Shown piece after piece: positions 1 to 7,813 of a stretch of 64,000 bases of DNA. Position 1 is the stretch's first letter. Every line of letters starts with the position of its first letter. The notes under the pieces are model-generated. The model made no database searches. It was not told where the DNA came from and saw only the letters and a list, made by a program, of their open reading frames with translations. Location: contig DIRJ01000052.1 in assembly GCA_002427505.1 (NCBI GenBank), positions 1,281 through 65,280 of the forward strand, given 5' to 3'. Both the position numbers and the translations under genes were made by a program. Source of the DNA: Mageeibacillus sp. UBA5439 (GTDB lineage: Bacteria > Bacillota > Clostridia > Saccharofermentanales > DTU023).

Positions 1-26
1 AGGTTCGAGTCCTGTCACCTCGACCA
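1..26 (+). tRNA. 3' end of a tRNA, possibly tRNA-Pro (cut by window edge)
   Basis: The first 26 bases hold a T-arm (loop TTCGAGT, 3' stem CCTGT), the acceptor 3' strand CACCTCG, discriminator A and an encoded CCA. The anticodon lies outside the window. The inferred C1:G72 pair together with A73 is typical of bacterial tRNA-Pro, and the complete tRNA-Pro at 52668 has the same ending style, so proline is a guess only. A terminator follows at once. Confidence 0.85.
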
Positions 27-29
27 GTT

Positions 30-59
30 GCCTCTGAAGCTCACTTCAGAGGCATTTTT
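30..59 (+). terminator. Rho-independent terminator of the partial tRNA
   Basis: A perfect 10-bp stem (GCCTCTGAAG / CTTCAGAGGC) with loop CTCA is followed by ATTTTT. It starts three bases after the tRNA CCA end. It also argues that the next gene starts at 100 and not inside this hairpin. Confidence 0.9.
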
Positions 60-99
60 CAAATTGAAAGCTTTCTTTCTGCTGAGAGAGGAGAAGAAA

Positions 100-801
100 A
101 TGTCATTGTGTGAACTTAAGACCGAGAATTTTTTTGCACTGTCTTCTGATTCAATGTGTACTGAGTTTTTGTTGAAATACGAGTATCCCTGGCAGGCTTT
201 GCCCGAGATTGGTGATTTTATACTCACTCTCCAACAGAATCTGTCACCGGACAGATTCTATCAGCATGCGCCGGGCGTATATCTGGCAAAATCAGTTAAA
301 CTATTTCCAAATGTTACTTTGATGGCACCCACCATTATTTGTGAAAATGTAGAGATAAGACCCGGTGCCTTTATCCGGGGCAATGTTTTTGTCGGACCGG
401 AAAGTGTGGTAGGCAATTCCACGGAAGTAAAGAACAGTATTTTTATAGGCAAGGTGCAGGCACCGCATTACAACTACATTGGTGACAGCATACTTGGCTG
501 GGGTACACACTGTGGCGCCGGTGTGATTACATCTAATCTGCGGGCAGACGGGGCGGATATTATCGTGCATACTGAAGCTGGCGGCATAGCTACACATTTG
601 CGTAAGTTTGGTGCTATAACCGCTGAAAATGTAGAGATCGGATGCAATGCAGTGCTTAACCCCGGCAGCATGGTAGGTGCTTCCAGCCGGATTTATCCCC
701 TGTCGTCGGTTAGAAAAAATGTACCGGCACATTCGATTTATAAACAAGACGGGCAAATCATCCCCCTTATTTATGAACCGGATCAGGACATGTTAAAATA
801 A
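100..801 (+). CDS. Left-handed beta-helix (hexapeptide repeat) protein, GlmU-C-like
   Basis: A 233-residue protein with an N-terminal helical segment of about 60 residues, followed by imperfect hexapeptide repeats (for example VEIRPGAFI, VGNSTEV, VEIGCNAVLNPGSMVG) typical of the left-handed beta-helix fold of acyl- and nucleotidyl-sugar transferases. Clostridial homologues are often labelled UDP-N-acetylglucosamine pyrophosphorylase, but no N-terminal nucleotidyltransferase (Rossmann) domain is present. It is therefore unlikely to be a full GlmU, and the substrate is unknown. ATG at 100 is preferred because AGAGAGGAGAAGAAA precedes it; the longer open frame runs back into the tRNA terminator. 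The next gene begins 10 bases downstream, suggesting an operon. Confidence 0.75.
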   Translation: MSLCELKTENFFALSSDSMCTEFLLKYEYPWQALPEIGDFILTLQQNLSPDRFYQHAPGVYLAKSVKLFPNVTLMAPTIICENVEIRPGAFIRGNVFVGPESVVGNSTEVKNSIFIGKVQAPHYNYIGDSILGWGTHCGAGVITSNLRADGADIIVHTEAGGIATHLRKFGAITAENVEIGCNAVLNPGSMVGASSRIYPLSSVRKNVPAHSIYKQDGQIIPLIYEPDQDMLK

Positions 802-811
802 TTAGATACTT

Positions 812-1612
812 ATGATAATAGCATTGCTTATTTTTTTCATCGCTACGGTATTTCTTATGTGGCAGGGGACTATGCCTATCGTTTATGGCCTGGTGCTTAG
901 TGCTGGTTCGGCAGCCATCCTGCTCTGCCTCTTTATCAGAAATGCGCACCTGTCCTTAAAACTGCAAAAGGCCATGAAAAAGTACAAAGCCAAATGGGTA
1001 GGTGCTGTTGCCATAGTGTCAGGCTTATCAACCACTCTCAGCCGCGATAGCATTTTGTTGCTTAACCGCAGGGATGAACTGATCATTGACGGTCCATACC
1101 GCAGTATTGTGCTGCCGCTGGAGTCTATTGAGCGTATAGGAGTTCTCTACGGTGAGAGCATCATGCACAACAGTGACCGTGACTTATCAGCTATGCTTGC
1201 ATTGGGCATGATGCCGAATTTCTCATTTATCAGGGCATACCTGACACGTAATCCTCAGGCTAAGCGCCAGAGGTTTATTCTGATCAAGCCCTTTGCCACT
1301 TCTGAAGAGATAGAACGTTCTGACATGATAGTTTTAGTTGAAGGCTCAGCGCTTTCGAATCTGAAAACTCTTTTGAGACGACCGGAAATTGCGTCTATCG
1401 CACGTGAGGTGGAAAAAAGACACATCAGAAGAGGCGGAAAAGCAGGTAAGCGGCGGAAAAATGAAGATCCATCAGAGATAAAGAGCGCTCAGCAGCGACG
1501 TTCACCAATACAAGAAAGTATCCCCCGGCAGGACACCGGTGCACATGAGTTATGGGCCAGCGGTGATATGAAGCTTAGAGGAGTAGACAATAATGACAGT
1601 AAATCCGGATAA
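812..1612 (+). CDS. Small membrane protein of unknown function
   Basis: 266 residues. Two hydrophobic segments (about residues 1-19 and 23-42) are followed by a soluble, probably cytoplasmic domain (about 55-200) and a strongly basic, low-complexity tail from about 205. I recognise no family. It lies directly upstream of the MoxR gene and overlaps it by 20 bases, so it is probably co-expressed with the MoxR/DUF58/transglutaminase set. The ATG at 812 has no clear ribosome binding site. An internal ATG at residue 21 is preceded by CAGGGGACT but would remove the first membrane segment. Confidence 0.6.
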   Translation: MIIALLIFFIATVFLMWQGTMPIVYGLVLSAGSAAILLCLFIRNAHLSLKLQKAMKKYKAKWVGAVAIVSGLSTTLSRDSILLLNRRDELIIDGPYRSIVLPLESIERIGVLYGESIMHNSDRDLSAMLALGMMPNFSFIRAYLTRNPQAKRQRFILIKPFATSEEIERSDMIVLVEGSALSNLKTLLRRPEIASIAREVEKRHIRRGGKAGKRRKNEDPSEIKSAQQRRSPIQESIPRQDTGAHELWASGDMKLRGVDNNDSKSG

Positions 1613-2546
1613 GGCCTGTGCCTTAGCTCAGAATATAGAGAACAATGTCTCAGAAGTAATGGTCGGCAAAAACAAGACTATCCGTTTGTTGCTGATAGCT
1701 CTGACTGCCGGCGGACATGTTCTGATCGAAGACGTGCCCGGCATCGGCAAGACAACGCTGGTAACAGCGTTGGCGCGTTCACTGGACCTGGACTTTGCCC
1801 GCATACAATTCACCCCTGATGTGATGCCATCCGATGTAACCGGCTATAACATTTTTGATCAAAAGACCGGTGATTTCACCTTTAAACCCGGTGCTATTAT
1901 GACGCAGATTCTTCTGGCAGATGAAATCAACAGGACATCACCCAAGACCCAATCGGCTTTATTAGAGGCTATGCAGGAAAATCAGGTGACAGTTGACCAG
2001 ACTACTTATGAGCTGCCACAACCCTTTATGGTTATGGCTACACAAAACCCTATTGAACAACAAGGCACTTATGTTCTTCCGGAGGCTCAGCTGGACCGCT
2101 TCATGTTCCGGATGACACTTGGTTACCCGACTGCAAAAGAAGAAATTAATATTATGTCCCGTTTTTCCGCTGAAAACCCGATCGATAATTTATTACCGGT
2201 TGCTGCTGCTGCAGATGTGTTGTGGCTGCGCGATCAGGCCAGACAGGTCTATGTAGCTGATGCAATTAAGCTATATATCACAAATCTGGCTCAGCAGACC
2301 AGACAGCATCCCGATGTTGAATTGGGAGCCAGTCCCAGAGCCTCTCTGATGCTCTTGCAGGCAGCTAAGGCAGCTGCTTTGCTCAGTGGCCGTGACTATG
2401 TCCTTCCTGATGATGTTCAGAGTTTATTGCATTTTGTATTTGACCATCGTCTTATTATCAAGGCCGAGGGACGTTTGCGCGGCGCTCAGGCGGTCAGCAT
2501 CATCGAGTCACTTAAGGAAACAGTTCAAGTTCCTGTACAAAGATGA
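1593..2546 (+). CDS. MoxR-family AAA+ ATPase
   Basis: 317 residues. The AAA+ core shows Walker A GIGKTT (about residue 52), Walker B LLADEINR, a sensor-1 region MATQNPIEQQGTY and an arginine-finger region EAQLDRFMFR. MoxR ATPases act as chaperones that insert metal or assemble partner proteins. They are commonly encoded with a DUF58 protein and a transglutaminase-like membrane protein, exactly as here. The start is supported by GAGGAGTAGACAATA before ATG. It overlaps the upstream membrane gene by 20 bases and the downstream DUF58 gene by the four bases ATGA, pointing to translational coupling. The biological target is not known. Confidence 0.9.
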   Translation: MTVNPDKACALAQNIENNVSEVMVGKNKTIRLLLIALTAGGHVLIEDVPGIGKTTLVTALARSLDLDFARIQFTPDVMPSDVTGYNIFDQKTGDFTFKPGAIMTQILLADEINRTSPKTQSALLEAMQENQVTVDQTTYELPQPFMVMATQNPIEQQGTYVLPEAQLDRFMFRMTLGYPTAKEEINIMSRFSAENPIDNLLPVAAAADVLWLRDQARQVYVADAIKLYITNLAQQTRQHPDVELGASPRASLMLLQAAKAAALLSGRDYVLPDDVQSLLHFVFDHRLIIKAEGRLRGAQAVSIIESLKETVQVPVQR

Positions 2547-3769
2547 CAGTTCTATTTGTACTATTAGTTTTGCTGATTGTGCCGCTCCTGGCCGGAGTGA
2601 GTTATTTCGGTCTGGCAGTTTTCAAGATCGCCTTGCTTTTTGTCCTGATTTTGTTGATATATTCCATTATCGAAATAATCTACCTGCGCAGCCGTCTGCG
2701 AATTGGTCAGCTTGAATATCAGGCAGAGACAAACCGTGGTGATTTGGCAGAATTTAAACTTTCGATATCACTTCAGACCTTATTCCTTCCTGCCGAGATA
2801 TCAGTTACAGCCTGGTATGGTCTGACTGACAGAAGCCTGGAAGCTGAACAGCACCTTGTGCGTCACAGCCTGGTTCCCGGTAATAAGGAAGAGATCATTG
2901 TCAGTATGGAGGCAAGACATACCGGTTGGTTGCAGCTGGATGAAGTCATTATTTCCCTGCGTGGCATACTGGGTATTTTACAGACTAAGTACAGATACAG
3001 TTCTGATCAGGAGAATATGCAAACATTGGTGCTGCCGCTTGCGTCTTTTGACGCAACACCAGCAGTCAATGCTCTGCGCGAAAGCAAAGACGGTCTTGTC
3101 GAGCGCAAGCGCGTTGAAGACCGCAGCGAAGAGATTGATACGCTGCGGGAATATTCTCCGGGTGATGATATACGCCGCATCCACTGGCAAGTCAGTGCTC
3201 GTTTGCAATCCATGATGATTAAGCAGTATGAGGAAGCTCTGGAGATGCGCACAGCTGTACTGGTCGATGAAAATACAGCAGATGCAGAGTACAAGTCAGC
3301 ACCGGAGTGGAATAAAGCTCTTAGCCGGCGTGATTTACTGCTCGAGTCCACGGCAGGGATCCTGCATGAATTTCTCAACAGAGAGCTATATGTCCGTTTA
3401 GAAACAGGAGCAGGCTCAACAGGCGGAGTTTTCAGCAGGAAGATTGAGAGCCTTCAGTCTTACCGGCGCCAGCTGGCGCTGCTGCCGGTAAATTCCACTC
3501 CTGAGATAGGCACGTTGATTGTCCATGAATTAAATCAGATTTCAGCTGATCGCTATTTGCTGCTGACCACCCGCCTTAGCTATCAGACTGTTACCACTAT
3601 ATTGAAGCTGAAAGAACAGGTCCGCTATGTCAGCCTGTTCTTTTTCATTGAGGACCCGCCCGGCCATGAAATGGAAGAGGCTTTTGATCGTATGCGCCGT
3701 GCCGGTGTTGACGTTTTTGTGTATATTTTTGCCTCCAGCGGAGTATTGCGTGAACGGAAGAAAAAGTGA
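2543..3769 (+). CDS. DUF58 domain membrane protein (MoxR partner)
   Basis: 408 residues. Two N-terminal membrane segments (about 3-22 and 26-46) are followed by a beta-rich domain and the DUF58 signature around REYSPGDDIRRIHWQ (about residue 205-220). DUF58 proteins have a von Willebrand A-like fold and are thought to be handled by the adjacent MoxR ATPase. ATGA overlap with moxR and GTGA overlap with the downstream transglutaminase place all three in one translationally coupled operon. The substrate and process are unknown; envelope maintenance is the usual inference. Confidence 0.85.
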   Translation: MTVLFVLLVLLIVPLLAGVSYFGLAVFKIALLFVLILLIYSIIEIIYLRSRLRIGQLEYQAETNRGDLAEFKLSISLQTLFLPAEISVTAWYGLTDRSLEAEQHLVRHSLVPGNKEEIIVSMEARHTGWLQLDEVIISLRGILGILQTKYRYSSDQENMQTLVLPLASFDATPAVNALRESKDGLVERKRVEDRSEEIDTLREYSPGDDIRRIHWQVSARLQSMMIKQYEEALEMRTAVLVDENTADAEYKSAPEWNKALSRRDLLLESTAGILHEFLNRELYVRLETGAGSTGGVFSRKIESLQSYRRQLALLPVNSTPEIGTLIVHELNQISADRYLLLTTRLSYQTVTTILKLKEQVRYVSLFFFIEDPPGHEMEEAFDRMRRAGVDVFVYIFASSGVLRERKKK

Positions 3770-6243
3770 AATCGAAAGAGAATAATACACAATACAGATC
3801 TTCTGATTTACTGCTGAAAGTTGGTGCTCAGAACGGTGGCGGCGACTCTTTTTTTGATGGTGAATCCTGGCAGATTCTCCGGCGCTTTGTCTTGTCTTTT
3901 TTCTTTGCCTTATCAGTATCACCCCTGTGGATGACTGCCTTCAATTTAGAGATGAATCTGTGGCAGCAGAGCCTGATTATACTTGTTACATACATATTAA
4001 TCTATCTGATTGTGCGCTTTTCAAAAGCCCTCTCCGCTGCTGTCCTTTTGTTGCTGACTTTAGGAGTTATCGGAGCTTTTGCTCCGGGATTGCCCCTGCT
4101 TGGCACTTTAGGCCAAGTTCTCAGATCTGTCTTTGACTTACTTTATAATCGTCTGTCTTATGGTTTGGGTATTGCAACAGAGCTGGTGGAAGCAGGTGTG
4201 ATTGCCAGTGCAGGTTTTGTTGTTGTACTGGCTCTTTTAGCCGCTCTAATTCTTCTCTGGCGACCTCTGCCAATACTTGCTTTTCTTTTTTCCACCACAC
4301 TTTTTGCTTTTGCTGAAGAGATCTCAAAAGGTGCCGGCGTGAGGGAAATGCAGCTGGCCTATGCCGGCTCTATTCTGGTTATTCTTCTGATCTGGACTTT
4401 CGGAGAGAACAAAGCTAAGCTGGCTTTCAGGTCTGAACGGCGGATTAAAAGCAGGGGTAACGCTAATGAACATAGCAGGCGCAAGAGGGCAGTGCCTGTC
4501 AGCATCTTCATTCTGGCAGTGCTCATGCTGCTGAACTTACTGATTCCTGCAAGCGTTTTTTACGTGAAGAGATTTGATGATAATATGTCCCGCCTGTTGG
4601 GGCAGCGTTACCAGGAGCCTTCATCTATACCATATTTGCAGTTTTCTTTAAAAGATCTGGGTTACTATCCTCAGGAAAACAGATTGGGTGGTAGCCCGCA
4701 GCTGCTGGATGAAACCTACATGTATCTCGATACTGACTCGCGCTCCATTTATTTGCGGGGTACTGCTTATTATGAATATACGGGACTTGGCTGGACCGTA
4801 GATGGCATGAATCCTAACTGGCTGATGGGGCATTCACGCAATGCTGAAGATCAGAAGCAGATTCTGGGCCCCTTACATAACAGCGAGGAAGCTCTGCTGC
4901 AGCAGATCTTACCTGACAGGTCCTTTGAGCTGAAACCAGTGTATGATCAGCAGGTGGTCTTCCATGGCGGCAGACCGGCAAGTTTTACAAGTCTGGATTC
5001 AAGTTCTTTTAATGTCTATTTCAACCAAAGCGGAAATCTTTACCTGGACAGACGTATTACACAAGCAGGCTATAGGGGAGTGGGGCAATGGTTTTCCGTA
5101 CGTAAATTGCATGATGCGGACAATCTGCAAGCCCTGATCGGCTTGTTCCCGGAAAGCCTGATGACAGGCACAGACAGGTCGCGTTGGCTTTCTCTGCCTC
5201 AGCTGCCTACACTAAGACCCGTTCTGCAGGAAAAGCATCCTGAACTGGAAGCATTAGTCTATGGCTCTGGCTATAGTGATGTAGAACGTGCAACTTCTAT
5301 CCGTTCTTATCTGGCTGATAATTTTACCTATACGCTTAATGTGGAGATACCTCCGGCCGACCGCGATTTTGTCACGTATTTTCTGGAAACAGGTGAAGGC
5401 TACTGCACCTATTTCGCCACCACCCTGACAGTTTTGCTGCGGAGTGCGGGCATACCTGCGCGCTATGTGGAGGGCTTTCTCGTTCCTCAGTCTGACACAG
5501 CCAGCAGGCGTGAACTACGCGGCGAAAACGGACATGCCTGGACTGAAGTCTGGTTTGATGGCCTGGGCTGGGTGCCGCTTGATGCCACCCCATCCTCAGC
5601 TTTGGACCAGATGGAAAACATAGCCGGGGAAGACCCCGGTGAAGAGACAGTGCCTACAGAAGTTATAACTGAAGCGCCGGAGACGCTGGCCCCGACGGAA
5701 GCCATCCCGGAAAAAGATCATACTCAGGCTACAGAGCCTCCTCAAGGGGCTGAAGCCGGTTCCTCCTTCCGGCAAGTGCTGCTTTCTATTGCTAAACTAT
5801 GCTTCTATATACTGCTCTTCAGCTTTCCAGTCTGCTTGTTCATCCTTTGGCGCTGCCTGGTATATAAACAGCGTCATAAGCCGGAATACCTGCAAAAAGA
5901 ACTGGAAGAAAGTTCAGCCGGAGAGCTGATCAGTAGAATCGATCTGGATCTGCAGGCTATGTGGAAGCTGGAGGACAAAAGCAGAAATTACGGTGAAACA
6001 ATCCGTGAATTTGTCGGTCGCATGAATGCAAAAGACAAAAATAAGATTGATCAGATCTATCTGGATCTGACAGAAAGAATATATTACGATGATCCGGACG
6101 GACAAATTATCAGCCGGGAAGAACTGGAAGCTTTCCTGGACTTTTACGCCGGGGAAGAAAGACGCCTGAAAGAAGATTTACCGCGGAAGAGATGGATCAT
6201 GAAACGTTTCCTGTGGTCTGAGTATCATCCCTTGCCACGATGA
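3766..6243 (+). CDS. TgpA-like membrane protein with periplasmic/extracellular transglutaminase domain
   Basis: 825 residues, GTG start overlapping the DUF58 stop. Six or so N-terminal membrane segments span about residues 40-250. The large external region carries a transglutaminase-like core with the likely Cys-His-Asp triad Cys547 (GEGYCTYFATT), His590 (NGHAWTEVW) and Asp606 (WVPLDATP). A Pro/Thr/Glu-rich linker (about 620-665), another membrane segment (about 673-698) and a C-terminal cytoplasmic domain resembling DUF4129 follow. The family cleaves or crosslinks unknown external substrates. The architecture matches the third member of the widespread MoxR/DUF58/TgpA operons. miaB follows after 25 bases. 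Confidence 0.88.
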   Translation: MKSKENNTQYRSSDLLLKVGAQNGGGDSFFDGESWQILRRFVLSFFFALSVSPLWMTAFNLEMNLWQQSLIILVTYILIYLIVRFSKALSAAVLLLLTLGVIGAFAPGLPLLGTLGQVLRSVFDLLYNRLSYGLGIATELVEAGVIASAGFVVVLALLAALILLWRPLPILAFLFSTTLFAFAEEISKGAGVREMQLAYAGSILVILLIWTFGENKAKLAFRSERRIKSRGNANEHSRRKRAVPVSIFILAVLMLLNLLIPASVFYVKRFDDNMSRLLGQRYQEPSSIPYLQFSLKDLGYYPQENRLGGSPQLLDETYMYLDTDSRSIYLRGTAYYEYTGLGWTVDGMNPNWLMGHSRNAEDQKQILGPLHNSEEALLQQILPDRSFELKPVYDQQVVFHGGRPASFTSLDSSSFNVYFNQSGNLYLDRRITQAGYRGVGQWFSVRKLHDADNLQALIGLFPESLMTGTDRSRWLSLPQLPTLRPVLQEKHPELEALVYGSGYSDVERATSIRSYLADNFTYTLNVEIPPADRDFVTYFLETGEGYCTYFATTLTVLLRSAGIPARYVEGFLVPQSDTASRRELRGENGHAWTEVWFDGLGWVPLDATPSSALDQMENIAGEDPGEETVPTEVITEAPETLAPTEAIPEKDHTQATEPPQGAEAGSSFRQVLLSIAKLCFYILLFSFPVCLFILWRCLVYKQRHKPEYLQKELEESSAGELISRIDLDLQAMWKLEDKSRNYGETIREFVGRMNAKDKNKIDQIYLDLTERIYYDDPDGQIISREELEAFLDFYAGEERRLKEDLPRKRWIMKRFLWSEYHPLPR

Positions 6244-6268
6244 AAAATATATTAAAGAGAAGAATTCA

Positions 6269-7756
6269 ATGGAAAACAATAAGAAGAATATAGATTTTTA
6301 TATGAATGAGATACAAAGCGGAACGGAGGCTTTTCAGATGACGGCAGGCCGTCCGCTCAGCTATTTTATACGTACTTTCGGCTGCCAGCAGAATGATAAT
6401 GACAGTGAAATATCTGCAGGTCTTCTGGAGTATATGGGCCTAAAAGCGGCTACCTGCATTGAGGAGGCAGACATTGTTATCTTTAATACCTGTAGTGTCA
6501 GAGAGAATGCCGACAGACGTTTTTATGGCAATTTAGGTAATCTAAAGACCTGGCGCAGCGAAGAAAAGCAACGCCGTATCGGTGTCATGGGCTGCATGCC
6601 GGTGCAGGAGACTCATAACACGATGCTTAAAGAAAGCTTTCCCTATATTGATTTTCTGCTTAATGCCGGTGATATGGGAAACTTGCCCCGGGCACTATAT
6701 GAATCGGGCAGGCAAAAGAAGCACTCTATAGTGGACCTGACTGATCAGGCTAAAGAAATGACCTATCCTTCCTTACCGGTCAAGCGGGAGAATAAATACC
6801 GTGCTCTGATCTCGATCATGTCAGGCTGCAATAATTTCTGCACCTACTGCATTGTTCCTTATACCAGAGGGCGTGAAAGCAGCCGTGACCCTCAGCTTAT
6901 TCTGGCAGAAGCCAGAGCTGCGGTTGATAACGGCGCTAAAGAAATAATGCTGATTGGACAGAATGTAAATTCTTACGGTAACGATAGGAGAAAACAGGGA
7001 GAGTCGGATTTTCCCTCCTTCGCCCGCCTGCTGGAAGAGATAGCGCAGTTTCCTGATTTGAGTATTCTCAGATATATGACATCTCACCCCAAAGATTTAA
7101 GTGATGAGCTAATTGAGGTTATCGGAAAATATGAAACCATCGAAGCACATGTGCACCTGCCCCTGCAGTCCGGCAGCGATCATCTCTTAAAAAAGATGAA
7201 TCGGCGCTATACCGCCGAGCATTATCTTGAATTGGTAAATAAACTGCGTTCTGCCCGGCCCGGCATAAGTATCAGCACCGACATTATTGTTGGCTTCCCG
7301 GGAGAGACAGAGGAAGATTTTGCAGATACACTGAGACTCATGGAAACGGTCAAATTTGACCGGGCTTTTACCTTTATCTACAGTCCGCGCAGCGGTACTC
7401 CGGCGGCCGGTTGGAGTCAGAATGTTTCAGACCTTGTGATACAGGAAAGATTTGAACGTTTGCTTGCTTTGCAAAATAAGCACAGTCTTGAATCAAATGA
7501 AAAATGTACAGGCCAAACCCTCTATGTACTGGTGAGTGGTTTAAGTAAAAGCGACAATGGAACTTTTTCCGGCAGAACTAAGGATGACAGATTAGTTAAT
7601 TTTTGCCTGCCTGAGGCAGCGATAACTGCGGATGAGCTGCTGACAGCAAGAGGGAAGCCGGTAAGCTCTGTCATCGCGGACGGGAGTGAGGTTTTTGTTC
7701 ACATAACAAAAGCTAAAGCACATTCTCTGGAGGGAGTTTTTGCAGGCTTAGCTTAA
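6269..7756 (+). CDS. miaB: tRNA-2-methylthio-N6-dimethylallyladenosine synthase
   Basis: 495 residues. The N-terminal UPF0004 domain holds the three auxiliary-cluster cysteines (FGCQQND, NTCSVREN, MGCMPVQ). The radical SAM core has CNNFCTYCIVPYTRGRE (CxxxCxxC), and a C-terminal TRAM-like region completes the family layout. It methylthiolates i6A37 in tRNAs after MiaA has prenylated the base; miaA lies in the same cluster at 12351. An N-terminal extension of about 35 residues precedes the conserved part. The protein needs Fe-S clusters, which links it to the iscS/iscU genes further along. Confidence 0.96.
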   Translation: MENNKKNIDFYMNEIQSGTEAFQMTAGRPLSYFIRTFGCQQNDNDSEISAGLLEYMGLKAATCIEEADIVIFNTCSVRENADRRFYGNLGNLKTWRSEEKQRRIGVMGCMPVQETHNTMLKESFPYIDFLLNAGDMGNLPRALYESGRQKKHSIVDLTDQAKEMTYPSLPVKRENKYRALISIMSGCNNFCTYCIVPYTRGRESSRDPQLILAEARAAVDNGAKEIMLIGQNVNSYGNDRRKQGESDFPSFARLLEEIAQFPDLSILRYMTSHPKDLSDELIEVIGKYETIEAHVHLPLQSGSDHLLKKMNRRYTAEHYLELVNKLRSARPGISISTDIIVGFPGETEEDFADTLRLMETVKFDRAFTFIYSPRSGTPAAGWSQNVSDLVIQERFERLLALQNKHSLESNEKCTGQTLYVLVSGLSKSDNGTFSGRTKDDRLVNFCLPEAAITADELLTARGKPVSSVIADGSEVFVHITKAKAHSLEGVFAGLA

Positions 7757-7813
7757 TATAAAGAATAGCTTATATTTATAAGGTAAAGATATGTAGGATG
7801 ATCTGCGCGATAT

